Shown here: piece by piece, positions 9,864 through 18,161 of the stretch
Position numbering within the stretch: the first letter of the stretch is position 1
Layout of the letters: the number at the start of each line of letters is the position of its first letter
Source: Bradyrhizobium lupini
GTDB lineage: Bacteria; Pseudomonadota; Alphaproteobacteria; Rhizobiales; Xanthobacteraceae
Assembly: GCF_040939785.1 (NCBI RefSeq)
Contig: NZ_CP162553.1
Location: forward strand, 1,302,001 to 1,366,000
Length of the DNA: 64,000 bases
Reading direction: 5' to 3'
Notes under the pieces: model-generated
Told to the model about the DNA's origin: nothing
The model's input: the letters and a program-made list of their open reading frames with translations, nothing else
The model's database searches: none
Translations under genes and position numbers: made by a program

Positions 9864-11452
9864 GCGAAGAGACCGTGCACATACCAACCGGGAGGAGCGG
9901 GCTTGCCGTCGTCGTCGAAGCACTCCCCCTCGTAAAGACCGTCGCGAAAGATCCAGAAGCGTAGGCCTTCGGCATCCTCGATACGAAAATAATCCCGTGT
10001 CAGTTGCTTGCCGTCCTGCCGCCACCATTCCATGGCGATGCGCTCGGGGCCCTCCACCCGCACCACCGCATGCTGCGCGCGGCGCCAGGTGAATTGATGC
10101 GGCGGCCCGTCGGGCACGGTCGCGAACGGCACATTGATCGGCTCAGGCTTGTCGAACAACCGCAACGGACGCAGCGGCGGCTCACCCTCGGTGCGCGCGG
10201 GCCATTCGGCCTGCATGGCCACGGCGAGATGATGCTGGGCAGGCGCCGCCAGCACCGCACATTCAGGGATATGGGTATCCTCAGGCAGGTGCACGACGAC
10301 GCGCTTTCCGCCGATGCGCGCGGCGATGCGGTCGATCAGCGCGGCAAGCTCGTCATTGTCGTGGACATGGGCGTCGAGATCGCGCTGCTCCTGCACCACG
10401 ATCTCGGTGCGGCTTGCCGACAGCCGCACCATGTCGAAGCCGAAGCCGGGATCGAGGGGATCGGCGAGTGCATCGAGACGCTCGCGGAACAGCCGGTCGA
10501 CGACCGCGCTCCGCGTCACGGGACGTCCGGTTTCGACCATGATGGCGCGCACCGCGCCGTCGGTACGGAAGAATGTGGCTTCTAACCGTCGCGCGCCCTT
10601 GCCCTGCTTCTCCATCGACGCGATCAGCGTGTCGGCGAGGCGCGACAGCGTCATCGCGATCATGGTGTCGGTCGCGATCGGCTCGGCAAAGCGTTTCTCT
10701 ACGATGTAATCGGGCAGCGGCTTTCGTGGATTGATCGGCGCATCGCCCTGTCCCAGCGCGTGCGCAAGCAGCGTGGAGAACCGCGCACCGAACCGCGCCG
10801 TGATTTCGCTCGGCGTGCGCGAGGCGACATCGCCGATGGTTTTCAGGCCGGCGCGGCGCAGGCCGGTGCTGATGGCCTCACCCGCACCAAGCGCGGACAC
10901 TGGAAACCGGCTGATTGCCGCCGCCTCCCCGCCATTGGCAACGATGCTACCGGATGCCTGCCGCGTCAGCGTGCGCGCGCAGACCGAGGTGCCGGCGATC
11001 GCCGCGCTGACGGCAAAGCCCTGGCGATCGAGGGCACGGACAAGGGTTTGCAACAGCGTAGCCTCGCCGCCGAACAGATGCGCGCAGCCGGTGATGTCGA
11101 GGAACAGCCCGTGCGGCGGATCGAGCGCCACCAGCGGCGTGAAGCGGTCGCACCAGTCGGCGATGTCGCCGATCGTCTTGGCATCGGCCACGGCATCGGC
11201 ATCGAACACCTTTAGATCCGGACACATCGCCCGGGCATTGGCCAAGGGCTGGCCGATATGCAGCCCGAGGCGCTCGGCGGCCTCGTCCAGCGCATGGATC
11301 ACCAGCGCGTTGCTGTCCTTGGCGACGACGATGCTGGGCTCATTGTTTTTATGCAGTCCGACGTTGCCGAAGAACCGCTGGATCCGGTCGATAGGCAGGC
11401 GCGGCAGCCACAGGCTGAGGATACGTCGACGATTCAGAGAACTGGCACTCAT
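9860..11452 (-). CDS. imuB: ImuB, catalytically inactive Y-family polymerase-like protein
   Basis: A 530-residue member of the Y-family polymerase superfamily, which bridges DnaE2 and the beta clamp in translesion synthesis. The N-terminus (RRRILSLWLPRLPIDRI) has the Y-family fold but lacks the metal-binding acidic motif of active enzymes, as known for ImuB. A helix-hairpin-helix-like part follows (LRRAGLKTIGDVASRTPSEI). A likely clamp-binding peptide, RPLRLFDKPEPI, is near residue 432. The start at 11452 is set by the conserved N-terminus, which means it overlaps the end of imuA by 104 bases in another frame. It is translationally coupled to dnaE2 by ATGA. Confidence 0.93.
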   Translation of the reverse strand: MSASSLNRRRILSLWLPRLPIDRIQRFFGNVGLHKNNEPSIVVAKDSNALVIHALDEAAERLGLHIGQPLANARAMCPDLKVFDADAVADAKTIGDIADWCDRFTPLVALDPPHGLFLDITGCAHLFGGEATLLQTLVRALDRQGFAVSAAIAGTSVCARTLTRQASGSIVANGGEAAAISRFPVSALGAGEAISTGLRRAGLKTIGDVASRTPSEITARFGARFSTLLAHALGQGDAPINPRKPLPDYIVEKRFAEPIATDTMIAMTLSRLADTLIASMEKQGKGARRLEATFFRTDGAVRAIMVETGRPVTRSAVVDRLFRERLDALADPLDPGFGFDMVRLSASRTEIVVQEQRDLDAHVHDNDELAALIDRIAARIGGKRVVVHLPEDTHIPECAVLAAPAQHHLAVAMQAEWPARTEGEPPLRPLRLFDKPEPINVPFATVPDGPPHQFTWRRAQHAVVRVEGPERIAMEWWRQDGKQLTRDYFRIEDAEGLRFWIFRDGLYEGECFDDDGKPAPPGWYVHGLFA

Positions 11453-12137
11453 CACATTTCCATTCCATGATCCACCGGCCGCACGGGCCATGACGATTGC
11501 GCAAGAGCTCGGCATCGAAGCGCGGCGCGCCCCAGGCGCTCCACATCGCGCCCGGCGGCGAATGCGCCGCGCGCAGCATCCATCTGGTCTCCGCGGTCGA
11601 TGGCAAAGGTTGTGCGGCCATCCGCAGCAGCAAGCCGGTGACACCGGAAGACTGCGCAGCCAGCGTCAGCTTGCGGCTCGCCACAAGATCGAACTGCCTG
11701 GTCTCACCCCAGAGCTCGAGCACGACGGCGCCCAGCGCGTCGCAGGCGAGCGCATCGGCCGACGTGCGCAACGCACTCTCCACGTCGGCGGCGCGCACCA
11801 TCACCATACGGCGCGGATCGAGACCGATCTCGGTGAGCCCGCTCATCGACAGCGCACCGGTTTCAATTTCTGAAAAATCCTGCCGCACCCACAGCAGCGG
11901 TTTGCGTGCCGTCATGCGCCCCGCAAGTCCGGTGACAAAGCCGGTCGCGGCCGCGCCCTGACGTCCTTCGCAAAATACCTCGTGGATTGCCGCGCGTGCG
12001 AGCCCGCCCTTTAGCGCGCTGTCGGCCTCGCGATGGCCGAGCGCGACACGGTCGCGATGATGCACGACCTCCGCCGTCTCGATGCGCTCGATCTGGCCGC
12101 GCAAGGCTGCAAGCGCGCTTGTTCGTGCGCCGCTCAT
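11349..12137 (-). CDS. imuA: ImuA, SOS mutagenesis accessory protein
   Basis: A 262-residue RecA/SulA-related accessory factor of the ImuA-ImuB-DnaE2 mutasome. Recognisable parts are AAIHEVFCEG, the Walker-like strand PLLWVRQD and MVRAADVESALRTSADAL, with RWMLRAAHSPPGA near the end, typical of alphaproteobacterial ImuA. A good ribosome site (GAGGAG) precedes the ATG at 12137. It is first in the minus-strand operon. The GTTC-N7-GTTC SOS box lies 66 bases upstream of its start. The last 35 codons overlap imuB. Confidence 0.9.
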   Translation of the reverse strand: MSGARTSALAALRGQIERIETAEVVHHRDRVALGHREADSALKGGLARAAIHEVFCEGRQGAAATGFVTGLAGRMTARKPLLWVRQDFSEIETGALSMSGLTEIGLDPRRMVMVRAADVESALRTSADALACDALGAVVLELWGETRQFDLVASRKLTLAAQSSGVTGLLLRMAAQPLPSTAETRWMLRAAHSPPGAMWSAWGAPRFDAELLRNRHGPCGRWIMEWKCDECQFSESSTYPQPVAAAPAYRPDPAVLRQRRTA

Positions 12138-12202
12138 ATACGCCGCTCCTCAGGAGTGATTGCCGGTGGCTCTCAAAAAGAGAACCAGCGGCTAGCTCAT
12201 TT

Positions 12203-12217
12203 GTTCATGATATGTTC
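12203..12217. promoter_or_regulatory. SOS box (LexA site) between imuA and the radical SAM repair gene
   Basis: The sequence GTTCATGATATGTTC exactly fits the alphaproteobacterial LexA site GTTC-N7-GTTC. It lies 66 bases from the imuA start and 82 bases from the radical SAM start, so it could repress both divergent operons. No second copy was seen in the 161-base intergenic region. Confidence 0.85.
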
Positions 12218-12298
12218 TAATATAAAGCTAACGACGCCCCAGGAGTCAATCGAATTGGCGGGCCTTGGGATTCATGAGCTGAATCAAAGGGATCCAAT

Positions 12299-13533
12299 AT
12301 GGACGTGCAACGCAAGCTGGAAATCCTGGCCGACGCCGCCAAGTACGACGCGTCTTGCGCCTCCAGCGGCACCGAGAGGCGGGATTCCAGCGACGGCAAG
12401 GGCATGGGATCGACCGCGCCCGGCATGGGCATTTGCCATTCCTACGCGCCGGACGGTCGCTGTATCTCGCTGCTCAAGGTGCTGCTGACCAACGCCTGCA
12501 ATTACGACTGCCTCTATTGCGTCAACCGGGCCTCTTCCAACGTGCCACGCGCCCGCTTCACCATCGACGAAGTCGTCAAGCTGACGCTCGACTTCTACCG
12601 GCGCAATTACATCGAAGGACTGTTTCTCTCCTCCGGCATCATCCGCAACCCCGACTACACCATGGAGCAGGTGGTAAGCGTCGCGCGCAAACTGCGCGAG
12701 GAGCATCACTTCCGTGGCTACATCCATCTCAAAACAATCCCCGAGGCCGACGATACATTGATCTCCGAGGCCGGCAAATATGCCGACCGTCTCTCTATCA
12801 ACATCGAGATGCCGCAGGAGACGAGCCTGCAGCAATTCGCGCCCGAGAAGGACGTGCGCGCGATCCGCCGCACAATGGGCCGACTGCGGCTGAAGCTGGA
12901 CGAGGCCGAGGAAAGCCGTAGCGCGAAGACGAAAGCCAAGCCGCAGCGCTTCGCACCGGCCGGCCAAAGCACGCAGATGATCGTCGGCGCCGACGCGGCC
13001 TCCGACCACACTATCCTCCACACCAGCGCCAATCTCTACAGTTCATACAGGCTGAGGCGCGTCTATTATTCCGCGTTCAGCCCGATCCCCGATGCCAGCC
13101 GCGCGCTGCCTCTGCGCGCGCCGCCCTGCTGCGCGAGCACCGACTCTACCAGGCCGACTGGCTGATGCGGTTCTACGGCTTCGACGTCGGCGAGATCGTC
13201 GACGACAGTGCGATGCTGCCGCTCGACATCGATCCAAAACTCGCCTGGGCGCTGCGCCACCGCGACCGCTTCCCGCTCGACGTCAACCGGGCCAGCCGCG
13301 AGGAATTGTTGCGCGTGCCGGGCTTCGGCACCAAGGCGGTCGAGCGCATCATCGCGGCGCGCCGCACGACCACCATCCGCGTCGCCGATCTCGCGCGGCT
13401 GCATGTGCCCCGGAACAAAGCGCTGCCGTTCATCGTGCTGAGCGATCACCGGCCCGCGCCGCACCGCCTCGACGAGGCACGGCTGATCGAACGGTTCAAG
13501 CCGAAGGCCACACAACTGGGATTTGGCTTCTGA
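12299..13533 (+). pseudogene. Putative DNA modification/repair radical SAM protein, one frameshift
   Basis: About 411 residues when the two frames are joined. It belongs to the radical SAM family that accompanies UdgX in many bacteria (putative DNA modification/repair radical SAM protein). The cluster motif is C67-NYD-C71-LY-C74. The C-terminus holds a helix-hairpin-helix DNA-binding motif (VNRASREELLRVPGFGTKAVERI). At the CCC run 13124-13126 one base appears lost. Frame 1 ends in noise (PPCCASTDSTRPTG at 13165), while the next frame gives LLREHRLYQADWLMRFYGF. AAAGGGA precedes the ATG. Its TGA overlaps the udgX ATG. The SOS box upstream suggests damage induction. The actual reaction is unknown. 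It may be intact if the lost base is an assembly error. Confidence 0.88.
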
Positions 13534-14975
13534 TGCAGTACATCACCCTCGAGAACGAAACCGATTTCGACGGCTGGCGCAAAGCCGCGCGTAGCCTCGT
13601 GCTTCACCAAATGAAACCGGTCGATGTCACCTGGACCGTGCAGGGCGGCGAAGCGGAGCTGTTCGCGCCACCCTCGCCGTCTCCGCTGCCGGCCGGTGGC
13701 GATAGCACCTTCAACGTGCCAGCAAAATTCGTCGAGCTCGCCAAGGCCGCGATCCTGCATCGCGATCCCGAGCGTTTCGCGATCCTCTATCGCCTGCTGT
13801 TTCGGCTGAACGACAATCACGACCTCATCGAGGTCGCGACCGATCTCGATGTCGCGCAAGTCACGGCCATGGCAAAGGCGGTCTACCGCGACGAGCACAA
13901 GATGCATGCCTTCGTGCGCTTCCGCGAGATCGGCAGGGAACGCGAAGCACACTACGTCGCCTGGTTCGAGCCGGAGCATCATATCGTCGAGCTCGCCGCG
14001 CCGTTCTTCGCCAAGCGCTTCGCCGATATGCCCTGGTCGATCCTGACGCCGGATTTGTGCGCGCATTGGGATGGCCACGCGCTCTCGTTCACGTCCGGCG
14101 TCGGCAAGAGCGAGGCGCCGAACGAAGACCGGCTGGAGGAAACCTGGCGGCGCTACTATGCCAGCATCTTCAATCCGGCCCGCCTGAAGGTGAAGGCAAT
14201 GCAGACCGAGATGCCGAAGAAATATTGGAGGAACCTGCCCGAGGCTTCGATCATTAAGCCCCTGATTGAGGACGCCGAGCGCATGACCGGCGCCATGATC
14301 GCCAATGCCCCAACCGATCCGCACAAGCCTCAAAAGCGGCCGGAGGCTCCGATGAAACGCAAGACCGCTGCCGACGATCTCGAAGCGCTCCGCGAGGAGG
14401 CCGCCCACTGCCGCGCCTGCCATCTCTACAAGGACGCCACCCAGACCGTGTTCGGCGAGGGTCCGAAGTCCGCCAATATCATGCTGGTCGGCGAACAACC
14501 TGGCGACAAGGAAGACCTCGCCGGCCATCCCTTCGTCGGTCCAGCCGGCCAGATGCTCGACAAGGCGCTGCAGGAGGCCGGCGTCGACCGCAAGAAGGTC
14601 TATGTCACCAACGCGGTGAAACACTTCAAATTCGTGCCGCGCGGCAAGATTCGCCTGCATCAGAAGCCGAATACGCCGGAGATAAAGGCCTGCCGGCAGT
14701 GGTATGAGCGGGAGGTCTCCGTCATCCAGCCCGATCTCATCGTCGCGATGGGCGCGACCGCCGCGCAGAGCGTGTTCGGCAAGATCACCCCGATCGGAAA
14801 GAACCGCGGCCGGCTCATCGACCTGCCCGACGGTCACAAGGCGCTGGTGACGGTGCACCCGTCCTATCTGCTGCGGCTGCCCGATCCGGAAGCCAAGGTG
14901 CTGGAATATCGGCGCTTTGTCGAAGATTTGAAGATCGTCGCCGGGTTGCAGAAGAAAGCCGCGCGCGCCGCCTGA
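13533..14975 (+). CDS. udgX: UdgX family uracil-DNA binding protein fused to DUF4130-type domain
   Basis: A 480-residue two-part protein. Residues 1-250 match the 'probable DNA metabolism protein' domain. From about 285 comes a [4Fe-4S] uracil-DNA glycosylase of the UdgX type, which removes uracil and stays covalently attached through a histidine in the KRRIH loop. Visible features are CRAC near 291, the diagnostic GEQPGDKED near 320, the loop K372-I-R-L-H376, CRQWYE, and HPSYLLRLP. The histidine is kept, but the loop reads KIRLH instead of KRRIH. The start at 13533 overlaps the upstream stop (TGATG), giving a 480-residue product. It is co-transcribed with the radical SAM gene and likely in the SOS regulon. 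Confidence 0.93.
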   Translation: MQYITLENETDFDGWRKAARSLVLHQMKPVDVTWTVQGGEAELFAPPSPSPLPAGGDSTFNVPAKFVELAKAAILHRDPERFAILYRLLFRLNDNHDLIEVATDLDVAQVTAMAKAVYRDEHKMHAFVRFREIGREREAHYVAWFEPEHHIVELAAPFFAKRFADMPWSILTPDLCAHWDGHALSFTSGVGKSEAPNEDRLEETWRRYYASIFNPARLKVKAMQTEMPKKYWRNLPEASIIKPLIEDAERMTGAMIANAPTDPHKPQKRPEAPMKRKTAADDLEALREEAAHCRACHLYKDATQTVFGEGPKSANIMLVGEQPGDKEDLAGHPFVGPAGQMLDKALQEAGVDRKKVYVTNAVKHFKFVPRGKIRLHQKPNTPEIKACRQWYEREVSVIQPDLIVAMGATAAQSVFGKITPIGKNRGRLIDLPDGHKALVTVHPSYLLRLPDPEAKVLEYRRFVEDLKIVAGLQKKAARAA

Positions 14976-15007
14976 ATACGGGCGGGAAAACCCCTTTCAT
15001 GCCTCGC

Positions 15008-15025
15008 CTGTCATCCAGCCTTCAA
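15008..15025 (+). promoter_or_regulatory. Candidate PHO box upstream of the PiT transporter
   Basis: CTGTCATCCAGCCTTCAA has a perfect first PhoB half-site (CTGTCAT), a 4-base spacer and a weaker second half-site (4 of 7). It lies 49 bases before the start codon, where a PhoB site acting on this promoter would be expected. Confidence 0.5.
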
Positions 15026-15073
15026 ATCCATCGCGGACAATAGCCCCTACAGAAAGTTAAGGGGCCTCCAGAC

Positions 15074-16701
15074 ATGACCGATGTTGCATTCGACCGCGCG
15101 GTAGCCGATCCCGCGCCGATCCAGCCGGCCTCGCGGCCAAATCTCGACAAGGGCTTCAATCCGCTGACGATGATCCTGTTCTTCGGCATCCTCGCCGCGG
15201 GCCTGCTCTATGTGGCCTACAGCATCTATTCGGATGTCGATGCGACCGGCACGCGGGTCACGAGCTATCTGCCCTACATCCTCTTGTTTGTCGCGCTGCT
15301 GATCGCGCTCGGCTTCGAATTCGTCAACGGCTTCCACGACACCGCCAACGCGGTAGCGACCGTGATCTACACCCATTCGCTGCCGGCCGAAGTCGCGGTG
15401 ATGTGGTCGGGTTTCTTCAACTTTCTCGGCGTGCTGCTCTCGTCCGGCGCGGTCGCCTTCGGCATCGTCTCGCTGCTACCGGTCGAGCTGATCCTGCAGG
15501 TCGGCTCCAGCGCCGGTTTCGCGATGGTGTTCGCGCTGCTGATCGCCGCGATCCTTTGGAACCTCGGCACCTGGTATTTCGGCCTGCCGGCCTCCTCCTC
15601 GCACACGCTGATCGGCTCGATCATCGGGTCGGCGTTGCGAACGCGCTGATGCGCGGCCGCGACGGCACCTCGGGCGTGGACTGGGGCAAGGCTACGGAGA
15701 TCGGCTATGCGCTTCTGTTGTCGCCACTGGTCGGCTTCATCTGCGCCGCCGGCCTGCTTCTGCTGCTCAAGCTGATCATCAAGAACCCGGCGCTCTATGC
15801 CGCCCCTGAGGGTCACAAAGCCCCGCCGATGTGGATTCGCGGCCTGCTGATCCTGACCTGCACCGGCGTCAGCTTCGCCCATGGTTCGAACGACGGCCAG
15901 AAGGGCATGGGCCTGATCATGCTGATCCTGATCGGCACCGTGCCCACAGCCTATGCGCTCAACCGCGCATTGCCGGAGTCGCAGGTCGCCCAGTTCGCGA
16001 AGGTCTCGGATGCCGCCTCCAAGGTGGTTGCGGCCAAGGGCGCCGGCCATGCGATCATCGGCGATCCCCGTCCTGCGGTGACGCAGTACGTCACCTCGCA
16101 TCACATCAGCGAAGGCACCTACCCTTCGCTGTCAGCGCTGGTGAAGGATGTCGGCGAGCAGGTCGCGAAATACGGTTCGCTGAACAAGGTGCCGGCGGAA
16201 GTCGTCGGCAACACCCGCAACGACATGTACCTGACTTCGGAAGCGATCCGATTCCTGATGAAGGACAAGGAAAACGACCTCAGCAAGGAAGAGGTCGCGA
16301 CCTTGAACGCCTACAAAGGCGGGCTAGACAGCGCGACCAAGTTCATCCCGACCTGGGTGAAGGTCGCGGTCGCGATCGCGCTCGGTCTCGGCACCATGAT
16401 CGGCTGGAAGCGCATCGTCGTCACCGTCGGCGAGAAGATCGGCAAGACCCATCTCACCTACGCGCAGGGTGCCTCCGCCGAGCTCGTCGCCGCCGCCACG
16501 ATCGGCGCCGCCGACGCGTTCGGCCTGCCGGTCTCGACCACCCACGTGCTGTCGTCCGGCGTCGCCGGCACCATGGCCGCGAACGGTTCGGGTCTCCAGG
16601 TCGCCACCATCAGGAACATGGTGATGGCCTGGGTGCTGACCTTGCCCGTCGCTATCCTGTTGTCGGGCACGCTGTACGTGATCTTCTCGCGGATCTTCTG
16701 A
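15074..16701 (+). pseudogene. pit: PiT family inorganic phosphate transporter, one frameshift
   Basis: A low-affinity phosphate permease of about 542 residues when frames are joined. The first frame (192 codons) has membrane helices and the signature [21 protein letters not shown]. It ends falsely after LIGSIIGS. At the GGG run 15626-15628 one extra G restores [17 protein letters not shown] and continues into the second frame with FAHGSNDGQKGMGLIM and FGLPVSTTHVLSSGVAG, the duplicated PiT signatures. A large hydrophilic loop (about residues 310-420) separates the two halves. A candidate PHO box lies upstream and a strong hairpin terminator follows. Everything else looks intact, so the frameshift may be an assembly error. 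Confidence 0.9.
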
Positions 16702-16723
16702 AGCCGATCAGTCACTCGAAGAC

Positions 16724-16754
16724 AAAGGGCCCGTGCGATGCGCGGGCCCTTTTT
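16724..16754 (+). terminator. Rho-independent terminator after the PiT gene
   Basis: A 10-base stem AAAGGGCCCG / CGGGCCCTTT (16724-16733 with 16743-16752) with a 9-base loop is followed by further T residues. Confidence 0.8.
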
Positions 16755-16788
16755 CGTTTGTGCTTTCGGCTTGATCTTGCGCTTGGCC

Positions 16789-17973
16789 TTACGATGCCGC
16801 GAGCGATTCCTCGACCAGCTTAACCCAATACGATGTGCCGTAAACGATGGCGTCGTCGTCGAAATTGTAGGCGGGGTGATGCAGGCCGGCGCTGTCGCCG
16901 TTGCCGCAGAAGATGAAGGCGCCGGGGCGCGCTTCCAGCATATAGGCGAAATCCTCGCCGCCCATCAGCGGCGACATCTCGAGCACATTGGCCTCGCCCG
17001 CAACTTGCCCCGCGATGCGACGTGCGATCTCGGTCTCCGCGGCGTGATTGTTCACCACGGGATAATTCCGCTTGTAGTGCAGATCGATCTTGGCGCCTGT
17101 GATCTGCGCCACGCCCGCCACAACCTCGTGGACGCGCTTCTCCACCAGCTTGCGCACCTCCGGCGACAGCGTGCGGATGGTGCCCCTCAGTGTCGCGGTT
17201 TGTGGAATCACGTTACGGGCATTGCCTGCGTGGAACTCGCAGATCGAAATCACGGCCGATTCCAGCGGATCGACGCTGCGCGCAACGATCGACTGCAGCG
17301 CCGTGATCACCTGTGCACCGACCAGAACGGAATCCACACATTTGTGCGGCCGCGCGGCATGGCCGCCGAGGCCCTCGATCATGATATCGACCTCATCGGT
17401 CGCCGCCATGATCGGACCCGGCCGGATCGCGAACGAGCCCACCGGAATGCCCGGACCGTTGTGCATGCCGTAGACCTGCTCGATGCCGAAGCGCTCCATC
17501 GTGCCGTCCTTGACCATGGCCAAGCCACCCGCGCCGCCCTCCTCGGCCGGCTGGAAGATCACCACCGCATCGCCGGCGAAGTTGCGGGTCTCGGCGAGAT
17601 AACGCGCAGCACCGAGCAGCATCGCGGTGTGGCCGTCATGGCCGCAGGCGTGCATCTTGCCGGGAGTCTTCGAAGCGTAAGGCAGGTTGGTCTGTTCCTC
17701 GACCGGCAGGGCATCCATGTCGGCACGCAGGCCGATGGCCTTGAGGCCCTCGCCGGCCGGCTTGCTGCCCTTGATCACGCCGACCACGCCGGTCTGGCCG
17801 ATGCCCGTCACGACCTCATCGCAGCCGAATTCGCGCAGGCGGTCCGCGACGAATGCTGCGGTGCGGTGGACGTCGTAGAGCAGCTCCGGATGCTGGTGGA
17901 TGTCCCGGCGCCAGGCCTGAATATCGGGTTGAAGGTCGGCGACGCGGTTCACGATGGGCATGGAGGGTCTCAA
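16789..17973 (-). CDS. M20 family amidohydrolase (hippurate hydrolase-like)
   Basis: A 394-residue metal-dependent amidohydrolase that cleaves N-acyl amino acids or related amides. Family motifs are in order: RRDIHQHPEL, LRADMDALPV, the metal-binding HACGHDGHT, EEGGAGG with the catalytic Glu, the dimerisation-domain GLGGHAARPH, and the late metal ligand region GGEDFAYML. Length is normal. A second ATG five codons in (MPIVNRV) is an alternative start. It is a single minus-strand gene convergent with the PiT gene across a terminator. Substrate unknown. Confidence 0.9.
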   Translation of the reverse strand: MRPSMPIVNRVADLQPDIQAWRRDIHQHPELLYDVHRTAAFVADRLREFGCDEVVTGIGQTGVVGVIKGSKPAGEGLKAIGLRADMDALPVEEQTNLPYASKTPGKMHACGHDGHTAMLLGAARYLAETRNFAGDAVVIFQPAEEGGAGGLAMVKDGTMERFGIEQVYGMHNGPGIPVGSFAIRPGPIMAATDEVDIMIEGLGGHAARPHKCVDSVLVGAQVITALQSIVARSVDPLESAVISICEFHAGNARNVIPQTATLRGTIRTLSPEVRKLVEKRVHEVVAGVAQITGAKIDLHYKRNYPVVNNHAAETEIARRIAGQVAGEANVLEMSPLMGGEDFAYMLEARPGAFIFCGNGDSAGLHHPAYNFDDDAIVYGTSYWVKLVEESLAAS

Positions 17974-18056
17974 GCTTTGTTGAAAATGCAGGCCTGTCTA
18001 CCATGCAAGCACCAGTCCACCCAACTGGCGGGGATCTGGGGTAGCTCTGTCCTCCC

Positions 18057-18142
18057 GTCATGGCCGGACTTGTCCCGGCCATCCACGTCTGACTATTAGA
18101 ACGGAAAGTGCGTGGATGCCTGGGACAAGCCTGGGCATAATG
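18057..18142. repeat. Imperfect palindromic intergenic repeat
   Basis: The left arm GGCCGGACTTGTCCCGGCCA plus TCCACG pairs imperfectly with CGTGGATGCCTGGGACAAGC on the right. This is the 'gtggatgcccgggacaagcccgggcat' class of repeat frequent in Bradyrhizobium. It ends just before the GMC oxidoreductase start. Confidence 0.75.
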
Positions 18143-18161
18143 CCTATTGGGTGGAAGCAGA

